Positions 14,959 to 25,059 of a stretch of DNA of 51,753 nt are shown here, one piece after another. Origin of the DNA: Kofleriaceae bacterium (lineage in GTDB: Bacteria > Myxococcota_A > Polyangia > Haliangiales > Haliangiaceae); contig JAGPCO010000048.1 of NCBI GenBank assembly GCA_018058095.1, positions 1 to 51,753 on the forward strand. The letters are read 5' to 3'. Position numbers and translations under genes: made by a program. The notes beneath the pieces were generated by a model, which worked only from the letters and a program-made list of their open reading frames with translations, searched no databases and was not told the DNA's origin. The first letter of the stretch is position 1; the number at the start of each line of letters is the position of its first letter.

Positions 14959-16704
14959 CTAGAACTTCGCCTGCAGGGTCAGGTTCACGCCGAGCTGGTT
15001 GAACTCCCCGAACTCGAACTGGAGCAGGCCCTCGGGGCCGGACCGCACCAGGCGGGCGGTGTTGCCGTCGTAGACATAGTAGACGTCGGCCACGGCGGAG
15101 AAGATCTCGCCGAAGTCGAGCTGCCCGGTGAACTTGCCGGCGTAGGCCGGGATGGCGCTCTCGCCCTCGGGCAGGATGGTGATGAGCAGGGAGTTGCCGT
15201 TGAGGCGGACCGCCGCGGTCGACTGCCCGGTCATGGCCGGCGCGCCCGGCAGGGCGGTCGGGGTGGTCAGGGTCGCCGGCTTGTCGATGCCGACCACCAG
15301 GCCGAGGGTCAGCCGGTCGTTCCAGTTCTTGTCGACGCCGATGGCCGCGAAGTAGTTACCGGCCGTCTCGTAGTCGGACGCGAAGTCCTGATAGGCCGGC
15401 AGCGAGGGCACGGTGTGCAGCAGGAACGCCAGGTCGCGGTACTGCAGGTCGAACCGGACCCGGACCCGGTCGATCATGGCCCGGACGTTGATGTCGCCGG
15501 CCTTGCCGACCTGGTTGGTGGTCGACCCGGTCATCTCCGGGTCCTTGAGCGTCTGCGACAGCGCGGTCAGCTCGGCCATGGCCAGCCACGACACCCCACC
15601 CGGGTACTTGGCCTTGGAGAAGACCCGGCCGATGCGCTCGGGGTCGTTCTTGTACAGCTTGTAGTCGATGGACGACTGCACCGGCATGCCCTTGTGCGCC
15701 GCCACCTGGAGCGAGCCGCCGGTGAGGATGACGTCCTCGGTGTCGACGTCGGGCAGCTCGTTGGAGCCGCGGTTGTACATGCCGCCGTTGGCCTCGACCC
15801 GGATCATCTCGGTCACGTCGATGCCGGCGCCGCCGAGGAAGGCGAACTTCGACTCCTGCTCGGCGGTCGGCTTGTCGAGGGTGATGGCGCTCTTGGCGCC
15901 GAGGAAGGCGTAGTACTTCTTGCCGTCGTACTGGACCTTGATACCCGGCTTGGCCGAGGTCTCGCCCTTCCACTCCTCGTTGCCACCCCACGACAGCCGG
16001 TAGCTGTAGCCCAGGCGCATGCGATCGGCCGAGACCGGGAAGGCGGTCAGCGTCAGGCGGGTCGGGTCGGCGTGGGTCGGGTCCTTCCACCAGCTCACCA
16101 GCAGGTAGCTGCCGGCGTCGGACAGGTCGATCTTGCGCTCCGACAGCTCGTTCATGCGCAGGACGAAGCCGGCCTCGGCCTCGAGGTGGTCCTTGCGGTA
16201 GTTCTTGTACAGGACCGCGTGCGACAGGGTCTCGTAGCCCGAGAACCGGGTGTCGTAGTTGTCGAAGAACAGGGTGCCGAGCGAGTTGGGCCGGCCAAAC
16301 CGCCAGCCCGGGATGCTGGGGATGGTCTCGCCCGGCTTCACGAACAGGTTCTCGTTGGTCAGCGTGAAGTTGAGGCGAACGTCCATGAAGCCGTTCTGGC
16401 CGGTCAGCGGCGCGGCCGGGGCGGCCGGGGCCGGGGCGCCGGTGGCGGCGACCGCGGCGGTGGCCGCGGCGGCCTCGGCGGCGGCGGCGGCCTCGCGCTC
16501 GGCCAGGATGCGGGCGACCTCGGCGTCGACCAACTCCTTGACCTTGGCCTCGTCGATGGCCGGGGCGGCGGTCGGCACCGGCGGGGTCTCGCCGGTCGGC
16601 GGGTCCTCGCCCGGCTGGGCGCCGGCCAGGCCAGCGGTGATGATCAGGCTGGCCAGGGTGCTGGCGAGCAGGAAGGGGCGACGGAAGGGGGCGTTGGCGC
16701 GCAC
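14959..16704 (-). CDS. Outer-membrane beta-barrel (porin-like) protein
   Basis: A protein of 581 residues with an N-terminal signal peptide (hydrophobic 'LLASTLASLIITAGLAGA'), then a helical Ala/Glu-rich segment ('EAKVKELVDAEVARILAERE') like the periplasmic coiled coil of some porins, and a long C-terminal part of alternating strands rich in Tyr, Phe and Trp that ends in 'LGVNLTLQAKF', the terminal-Phe strand typical of BAM-inserted barrels. The GTG at 16704 is preceded by AGGAGC at a normal distance, one of the clearer ribosome binding sites in the window. It is the last gene of an operon (8-nt gap) after two lipoproteins, one a 5'-nucleotidase. Its substrate is unknown; phosphate, nucleosides or nucleotides are suggested only by context. 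Confidence 0.75.
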   Translation of the reverse strand: MRANAPFRRPFLLASTLASLIITAGLAGAQPGEDPPTGETPPVPTAAPAIDEAKVKELVDAEVARILAEREAAAAAEAAAATAAVAATGAPAPAAPAAPLTGQNGFMDVRLNFTLTNENLFVKPGETIPSIPGWRFGRPNSLGTLFFDNYDTRFSGYETLSHAVLYKNYRKDHLEAEAGFVLRMNELSERKIDLSDAGSYLLVSWWKDPTHADPTRLTLTAFPVSADRMRLGYSYRLSWGGNEEWKGETSAKPGIKVQYDGKKYYAFLGAKSAITLDKPTAEQESKFAFLGGAGIDVTEMIRVEANGGMYNRGSNELPDVDTEDVILTGGSLQVAAHKGMPVQSSIDYKLYKNDPERIGRVFSKAKYPGGVSWLAMAELTALSQTLKDPEMTGSTTNQVGKAGDINVRAMIDRVRVRFDLQYRDLAFLLHTVPSLPAYQDFASDYETAGNYFAAIGVDKNWNDRLTLGLVVGIDKPATLTTPTALPGAPAMTGQSTAAVRLNGNSLLITILPEGESAIPAYAGKFTGQLDFGEIFSAVADVYYVYDGNTARLVRSGPEGLLQFEFGEFNQLGVNLTLQAKF

Positions 16705-16712
16705 GGGAGCTC

Positions 16713-17894
16713 CTACGGAAGGACCAGGTCGGCAGACGACCTCGGAAACAGGATCCACACGTTGAACGTGCCGATGTTGACCGGCCGCAGCGTGCCGGTG
16801 ACCCCGACCTGCATGCCGACCACGGTGGCCGGATCGAAGTCGGTGACGACGCCCGCGGTGATGACGCTGATGGTGCGATCGGGGTCGCCGCAGCCGCTGC
16901 CGAGGTCGAGCTTCCACTGCTTGAAGGTCTCGTACTCCTCGTCGAGCGGGCACACCGTGGCCATCGCCTGCGGCACCCGCATCAGGCCGGACTCGATCTT
17001 CTCGAACTCGATCACGTTGCTCAGCCACGACAGCTCGAAGTCGCGCGCGGCCGGGACCCGGGCCAGGTCGACGTCGGGCTCGCCGGTGACGAAGGTCTGC
17101 GGGAACGACAGCTCGGTCAGGCCGTTGAACTCGGTCACCCCGCCGGCGAAGCCGGTGATGGCCTGGCCGACCTCGATGCCGCGGCCCTCCTCGTCGCGCG
17201 GGCGCGAGAAGCTGAAGACCAGGACGTGGTCGAAGTCGCCGGCCACACACGGCGGGGTGCCGGCGGCGTCGGCGCACTCGGTGTCCGACACCGTGTAGCC
17301 CTGGGCGTACGTCGAGGTGACGATGAGCCGGCCGCGCGCGCCGTAGCGCGAGCCGTTGACGATGACCTGCTTGTCCTGCAGCGGTGAGGTCGACAGCGCG
17401 TTGAGCGCCATCGGGTCGGGCGGGGTCGAGACGTCGGCCACGAACGGGTCGCGGTACCACAGCACCGGCGAGGTGCCGGCGGCGTAGGTGGCGCCGTCGC
17501 GGCTGCCGTCGTCGACCCACAACACGGTGGCGCCGAACGCGCTCGGCAACGTGACCGGGGTCGCGGCCGACACGCCCGCGCTCAGGTTGACCCGGGTCAG
17601 GGGCGGGTCGCCCAGCTCGGGCGTCAGGCTGCCGAGGAACTGGGCGTACACGTCGACGTCGCCGGCGAAGTCGGCGTCGCGCCCGCCGTCAGGGCCGATG
17701 GCCTCGACCGAGATCATCAGATCACGGGCGGTGTCGTCGAGGCGGCGGTCGGGTGCGCCCGGGTCGGCCGGGGCGACCAGGGTGACCCGGAGCGACTGCG
17801 TCGCGGTCAGGCCGGGCCGCTCCTCGACGCAGCCGGCACCGCCGACCAGGGTCAGGCCGAGCCCGAGAGCGAGAGCGAAGGTGGTGCGGGCCAT
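16713..17894 (-). CDS. Lipoprotein of unknown function in the nucleotidase operon
   Basis: A protein of 393 residues with a lipoprotein signal ('LALGLGLTLVGGAGC', Cys at about 22). The mature part reads as mostly beta, with alternating hydrophobic strands and few helices. 'LIVTSTYAQGYTVSDTECAD' and 'CPLDEEYETFKQWKLDLGSG' hold most of the cysteines, and the C-terminus 'TLRPVNIGTFNVWILFP' looks like an OB- or Ig-like strand pair. No family was recognised. It lies between the 5'-nucleotidase lipoprotein (2-nt gap) and the outer-membrane barrel (8-nt gap), so all three are probably made together and may work as one surface complex. Confidence 0.75.
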   Translation of the reverse strand: MARTTFALALGLGLTLVGGAGCVEERPGLTATQSLRVTLVAPADPGAPDRRLDDTARDLMISVEAIGPDGGRDADFAGDVDVYAQFLGSLTPELGDPPLTRVNLSAGVSAATPVTLPSAFGATVLWVDDGSRDGATYAAGTSPVLWYRDPFVADVSTPPDPMALNALSTSPLQDKQVIVNGSRYGARGRLIVTSTYAQGYTVSDTECADAAGTPPCVAGDFDHVLVFSFSRPRDEEGRGIEVGQAITGFAGGVTEFNGLTELSFPQTFVTGEPDVDLARVPAARDFELSWLSNVIEFEKIESGLMRVPQAMATVCPLDEEYETFKQWKLDLGSGCGDPDRTISVITAGVVTDFDPATVVGMQVGVTGTLRPVNIGTFNVWILFPRSSADLVLP

Positions 17895-17896
17895 GG

Positions 17897-19831
17897 TCAA
17901 TCCTCGAACACCGGCCGGATGCGGCCGTCGTGGGGTTCGACCGCGCCGCCCAGGCACGGGATCTGACCCCAGCGGGTCACGACCGGGCGCTGCGGCACGG
18001 CGGTGTCGGTCTCGTCGAGGACGTCGGCGCCACACGTCGGCTGCTGGCGCAGGAACACCTGCAGGGCGGCGCGCAGCGACACCCCGGTGTCCTGCTTCGA
18101 CGTGTTGCGCTTGAGCACCTCGAAGCCCGAGCCGCCGCGCGAGATGTAGTCGTTGACCGCGACCCGGTACAGGCCGTTGGGCAGGACCGGCCGACAGCTG
18201 GCGCCGGTGATCGGTCCGTCGGGGTTGCCGGCGCGGCAGTCCTCGCCGAGGTAGATGTTCTTGGCGCACGCCGTCGGCGTGAAGCCGTCGTTCGGGTCGG
18301 AGTCCGGGCAGCTCGAGCTGCGGCACACCATGTCGAAGTAGATGCCGGCGACCTGGGCCTGGGTCCGGCAGCCGCGCTCGCTCGACTTGCGGGCCACGAA
18401 GTCCAGGGTCTGCTGGATCTCGGTGCCCGACAGGTACATCACGGTGATCGAGTTCTCGAACGGGAAGACGTTGAACATCTGCTCGAGCGTGAGCGGGCCG
18501 CGCTCGAAGTCGGCCCGGACGCCGAGCGAGTTGGTCAGCGCGAACTCAGCCTCGACGCCGGGCCGGGTCTGCATCGAGCGCGCCACCATGTTGCCGAGCT
18601 GGGAGTCGCCGCCCGACAGGTCGTTGCGCACGATCTTGGCGTCGCTTGGCGGGTTGACGTAGGCGAACACGCCGTCGAGGTCGAGGTCCTGGTTGATGGC
18701 GACCGAGTACGGCAGCAGCAGCTCGGCCACCGCCGGGTCCTCGGGCACACACGGGATGCCCGAGCCGGCCGGGCACTCCTTGGAGTCGACCGGGATGTTG
18801 TCGTAGGTGAAGGCGGTGACCCGGCTGCGCCGGGCCGGGTCGCTGTTGTCCTCGCCGACGCGGATGGTCACGTCGAGGCGGCCGACCCACTTGGCGAAGG
18901 CGCCGGAGTGGACCAGCAGCGTGGTGTGGCCCTCCTCGTCGTTGGGCACGATCTTGGGCGGGTCGGTCACGATGTGCAGGTGGCCGCCGAGGATGATGTC
19001 GACGCCCTCGAGCGGCAGCGACTCGTTCTCGTCCTCGACCTCCGACGCGGTCAGGCCCTCGTCCTCGTCGAGGCCGAGGTGCGACACGACCACGATCACG
19101 TCGACCGACGGCCGCAGCAGGCGGACGTACTGCTCGAGCGCCAGCTTGTCGTCGATCGGGCGCAGCCCGAGCGAGTTACCGCCCTCGAAGATGCCGGTCA
19201 TCGACGACCAGTTGGCCATGCCGATGACCGCGACCTTGAGGCCGTCGGCGTCGAAGATCGTGTACGGCTGGACCACGTCGCGCAGGGTGCGGGCGTCGGG
19301 GTTGGCCGGGTCCTCGAAGATGTAGTTGGCGGCCAGCAGCGGGAAGCCGGCGTGGTTGTCGATCTGCTCGAACAGGTTGGTCGAGCCGAGGTCGAACTCG
19401 TGGTTGCCGATGACCGCGGCGTCCATGCCGGCCAGCGACAGGGCCCGCATCTCGGCCTCGCCCTTGAACATGTTGAACACCGGCGCGCCCTGGAAGCAGT
19501 CGCCGGAGTCGAGCCAGAGCGAGCGGCCCGAGGTGTCGCGGATGTCCTTGGCGATGGTGGCCATCTTGGCCAGGCCGCCGAACGGGGCGTTGGTGAGGCC
19601 GTCCTCGCGATCGAACCGGTTGGGCACGAAGTAGTACGGGAACAGCCGCGAATGGATGTCCGAGGTGTGCACGAACGTCAGGCGGATGTCCTGCCCGACC
19701 AGGTTGGGCTGCTCGCGCTGCACGGTGCAGCCGGCGCCGGCGCCGAGGGCGACGGCCAGGGTCAGCCCGGCCGCGCGCGGGGTGGCGGAGGCCGGTGCAG
19801 GACGCCCGCGGCGGAGCTGGGTGGACCGCAT
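17897..19831 (-). CDS. UshA-type metallophosphoesterase/5'-nucleotidase lipoprotein
   Basis: A protein of 644 residues. A signal ending in GAGC (Cys near residue 35) anchors it to a membrane. The N-terminal metallophosphoesterase domain shows all the metal-binding blocks: 'HTSDIHSR', 'WLDSGDCFQG', 'VIGNHEFD', 'VVVSHLG' and 'DIILGGHLHIV'. The C-terminal 5'-nucleotidase domain follows, with 'LTNSLGVRADFERGPLTLEQ' and 'VFPFENSITVMYLSG', then 'NGLYRVAVNDYISRGGSGFE'. A Cys-rich insertion (about residues 490-550: 'CRTQ', 'CRSSSCPD', 'CAKN', 'CRAG', 'CRPV') is unusual for UshA relatives and suggests disulfides in an exported protein. It likely releases nucleosides and phosphate from extracellular nucleotides. 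First gene of a three-gene operon. Confidence 0.9.
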   Translation of the reverse strand: MRSTQLRRGRPAPASATPRAAGLTLAVALGAGAGCTVQREQPNLVGQDIRLTFVHTSDIHSRLFPYYFVPNRFDREDGLTNAPFGGLAKMATIAKDIRDTSGRSLWLDSGDCFQGAPVFNMFKGEAEMRALSLAGMDAAVIGNHEFDLGSTNLFEQIDNHAGFPLLAANYIFEDPANPDARTLRDVVQPYTIFDADGLKVAVIGMANWSSMTGIFEGGNSLGLRPIDDKLALEQYVRLLRPSVDVIVVVSHLGLDEDEGLTASEVEDENESLPLEGVDIILGGHLHIVTDPPKIVPNDEEGHTTLLVHSGAFAKWVGRLDVTIRVGEDNSDPARRSRVTAFTYDNIPVDSKECPAGSGIPCVPEDPAVAELLLPYSVAINQDLDLDGVFAYVNPPSDAKIVRNDLSGGDSQLGNMVARSMQTRPGVEAEFALTNSLGVRADFERGPLTLEQMFNVFPFENSITVMYLSGTEIQQTLDFVARKSSERGCRTQAQVAGIYFDMVCRSSSCPDSDPNDGFTPTACAKNIYLGEDCRAGNPDGPITGASCRPVLPNGLYRVAVNDYISRGGSGFEVLKRNTSKQDTGVSLRAALQVFLRQQPTCGADVLDETDTAVPQRPVVTRWGQIPCLGGAVEPHDGRIRPVFED

Positions 19832-19940
19832 GGGCCGCCCGTGTAGCAGGCCGCCGCGGTCGGACGCAAGCCCGGTGATTCACGACGAGATCACGCGCGC
19901 TGGCCAGGCGCGGCGTGGCCACCGCACGGTCACCGCGCCG

Positions 19941-20909
19941 TCACAACACGGCGACGCGCGCGCTCGGCTCGACGTCGAACCGGGTGCCGCGACCACCATC
20001 GGCGCGCTGGACCAGGCGGGCGCCATCGAGATCGCCGCGCAGGAGATCGGCCCGGGCCCGGTGGATCACCACGTTGAGATCGGCCCGGGTCCGGCTCTGC
20101 CCCGGCCACAGCCGGGCGATGAGGAGATCGTCGGGGATGTACTCGCCGAGCTGGTGTGGCGCCGGCGGCTGCAGCAGCAGGGCGACCAGCTCGCACCGGC
20201 GCTCGGGCAGGTAGACCGCCCGCTCGCGCCCGCCCCAGCCGACGCTGAGCCGGCCACCGCGCGGCAGGAACTCGAGGGTGACGCGATCGGGTGGGCCGAG
20301 CCGGCCGGCGGTGCCAGCCTGGTGGACCGGGCCACCGGCGGCGATCTCGAGCACCGCGTCGCCGTGGCCCAGGCGCGAGCCGACCGGCGCCAGCACCACC
20401 TCGCCGGCGGTCAGGGCGACGCCGTCGAGGCTGAGGTCGACCCCGGCCTCGACGTGCAGCTCGTGGGCGGCGTGCAGGCGGGCGGCGCCGACCGGCCAGC
20501 CGGGCAGGCGCAGGTCGGCCCCGGGTTCGGCCCCGAGCGAGAACGGGGTGCGGTTGACCCCGAACAGCTGGCCCGTGCCGTCCCGTAGCATCCAGCGCGA
20601 CGACGGCGCGGCGTCGGGGTCGGGCTCGTCGATCAGCACGAAGCGCTGCTCGGCGACCTCCACCACGTCCCCGCCAGCCAGGTCGATCACCCCGTCGCGG
20701 GCCCGTCCGTTGATCGTGACCCCGGCCGGGCCGAGCGTGACCACGACCGGGCCGTCGGCGCCGAGGTGGAGCACCGCGTGGTGACGGCTGACGCTCGGCG
20801 CGTCCACCACGACGTCGCAGTCGGCGCCGCGCCCGAGCACCAGCCCGGCCGGGCGGATCCGGGCCCGGGCCGCGCCGGTCGCCAGCCAGTAGGCGCGGGC
20901 CGAGGTCAT
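19941..20909 (-). CDS. FHA-domain protein with C-terminal winged-helix-like region
   Basis: A protein of 322 residues. Residues about 20-75 form an FHA phosphothreonine-binding domain ('LVLGRGADCDVVVDAPSVSR', then 'HHAVLHL' and 'VTINGR'). A second, degenerate FHA-like segment is at about 115-190 ('FSLGAEPGADLRLPGWPVG'). The last 100 residues ('RRCELVALLL', 'YIPDDLLIARLWPGQSRTRA', 'DLNVVIHRARADLL', 'GTRFDV') look like an OmpR-type winged helix, so this could be a regulator recruited to DNA under phosphothreonine control. It lies close to two Ser/Thr kinase genes, which are plausible writers of its ligand. GATCCT ends 8 nt before the ATG, a weak -10 candidate. Confidence 0.75.
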   Translation of the reverse strand: MTSARAYWLATGAARARIRPAGLVLGRGADCDVVVDAPSVSRHHAVLHLGADGPVVVTLGPAGVTINGRARDGVIDLAGGDVVEVAEQRFVLIDEPDPDAAPSSRWMLRDGTGQLFGVNRTPFSLGAEPGADLRLPGWPVGAARLHAAHELHVEAGVDLSLDGVALTAGEVVLAPVGSRLGHGDAVLEIAAGGPVHQAGTAGRLGPPDRVTLEFLPRGGRLSVGWGGRERAVYLPERRCELVALLLQPPAPHQLGEYIPDDLLIARLWPGQSRTRADLNVVIHRARADLLRGDLDGARLVQRADGGRGTRFDVEPSARVAVL

Positions 20910-20943
20910 CGCCGCGCAGGATCGCCGAGCGCGGTCGGCGCGG

Positions 20944-21987
20944 TCAATGGCGGCCCGACACGCTCAGCCCGATCGCGCCGGCGCCGAGCAGCGGGGTCAC
21001 CTCGACCCGGGCCGCGCCGGCGCGCGGGTCGGCCTCGACCTCGACCCGGGCCCGGTTCATCACCACCAGCACCAGCCCGGTCACCACGCCAGCGCCGCCG
21101 ACGACCATCGTCGCCACGCCGACGCGGTCGCGCAGCTGGGCCTGGTCACGCAGCGCCAGCGCCGCCGCCGACGGCGCGCCGCCGGCGCAGCCGCGCTCGC
21201 CGCACTCGTCGCGCAGCGCGCGCCGGTAGTCGTCCATGGTCGCCTGGGCGTCGAGCTCGAGCGCGCCGCCGAGGCCTGCCACCAGCAGCGACGCGCCGGC
21301 CACCGCCCACGGCTTCCACGCCGCCCACCGGGTGCGCGGCACTGGCGCGCCCAGGCGCAGGTCGAGCCGCTCGACCGCGCCGCCGACCACGACCGGGCTG
21401 TGCGTCGACGGCACCAGGCCAGGTCCGCGCGCGCCGACGCTGTGGGGACCGGGGATCACGCGCTGGCGATGGGTCATCGGGCACGATGGCAGCCGCACGC
21501 CGTCGAGGCGGACCTCGACGCCCGGCTGGTCACAGTGGACCTCGATCGTGCCGAGCTGGCGCTCGAGCAGGGTGCGGTAGTTGACCGCCTCGGGCCACAC
21601 GTCGGCCAGCGGCCGCTCGCCGAACGCCATGGCCTGCTCGAGCGCCGGCAACGCCTCGAGCGGGCGATCGAGGGCGATGAGGGTGCGGGCCAGGTTGAAG
21701 CGGATGGCCGGGTGGGCCCACTGCGCCAGGCCGTCCTGGTACGCCAGCAGCGCCGCCTTGAAGTCGTTCTGCACGTACAGCTCGTTGCCGCGCTCGAGCA
21801 GGCGCTGCGCCGCCTCCTTCTGCGCCGCGGTCACGCCGACCTGCCACGGCGCCGGCGCGTCGGCGTCGGCGCCGGCAGCGTCGGCGCCGGCGTCGGCGCG
21901 CGCCGGCGCGCGCGGCCCGAGCAGCAGCAGCAGCAGCGCCACGGTCAGGCCCGCTCGGCCCGAGCACGTCCGGTTCGAGCTTGCCAT
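20944..21987 (-). CDS. Exported TPR protein with two C-terminal TM segments (kinase-associated type, copy A)
   Basis: A protein of 347 residues: signal peptide ('LTVALLLLLLGPRAPARADA'), then a TPR pair ('LLERGNELYVQNDFKAALLA' and 'AIRFNLARTLIALDRPLEA'), a PEGA-like beta-domain ('GTIEVHCDQPGVEVRLDG'), and two hydrophobic helices ('WAVAGASLLVAGLGGAL' and 'VGVATMVVGGAGVVTGLVLV') joined by a loop with 'DECGERGCAGG'. It ends 'LLGAGAIGLSVSGRH'. A paralog of the same layout is at 32023-32997. Such proteins are common beside myxobacterial Ser/Thr kinase genes, and this one is divergent from a kinase-nSTAND gene (144 nt). TACCAT ends 6 nt before its ATG. The role is unknown; an envelope scaffold or sensor is inferred. 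Confidence 0.78.
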   Translation of the reverse strand: MASSNRTCSGRAGLTVALLLLLLGPRAPARADAGADAAGADADAPAPWQVGVTAAQKEAAQRLLERGNELYVQNDFKAALLAYQDGLAQWAHPAIRFNLARTLIALDRPLEALPALEQAMAFGERPLADVWPEAVNYRTLLERQLGTIEVHCDQPGVEVRLDGVRLPSCPMTHRQRVIPGPHSVGARGPGLVPSTHSPVVVGGAVERLDLRLGAPVPRTRWAAWKPWAVAGASLLVAGLGGALELDAQATMDDYRRALRDECGERGCAGGAPSAAALALRDQAQLRDRVGVATMVVGGAGVVTGLVLVVMNRARVEVEADPRAGAARVEVTPLLGAGAIGLSVSGRH

Positions 21988-21993
21988 CGGCCC

Positions 21994-21999
21994 ATGGTA
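21994..21999 (-). promoter_or_regulatory. Candidate -10 hexamer of the TPR/two-TM gene (copy A)
   Basis: TACCAT on the minus strand matches four of six -10 bases and ends 6 nt before the ATG at 21987, which implies a leaderless transcript. Confidence 0.4.
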
Positions 22000-22113
22000 G
22001 CCGCGGCCGGCACGCGCCGACCAGGCCCCGACGCCGGCCTGATATCGCCCTGACATGGGCACCCGGCGCCGGCTCTGGCAGGGTGGATCCATGTGCACCC
22101 GCGCGGGGTGGGG

Positions 22114-22119
22114 TACGAT
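22114..22119 (+). promoter_or_regulatory. Candidate -10 hexamer of the kinase-nSTAND gene
   Basis: TACGAT matches four of six -10 bases and ends 12 nt before the ATG at 22132, so the leader would be only about 5 nt. No good -35 was seen at 16-18 nt. Confidence 0.4.
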
Positions 22120-22131
22120 CGACGCCGCAGC

Positions 22132-25055
<2,924 letters not shown>

Positions 25056-25059
<4 letters not shown>

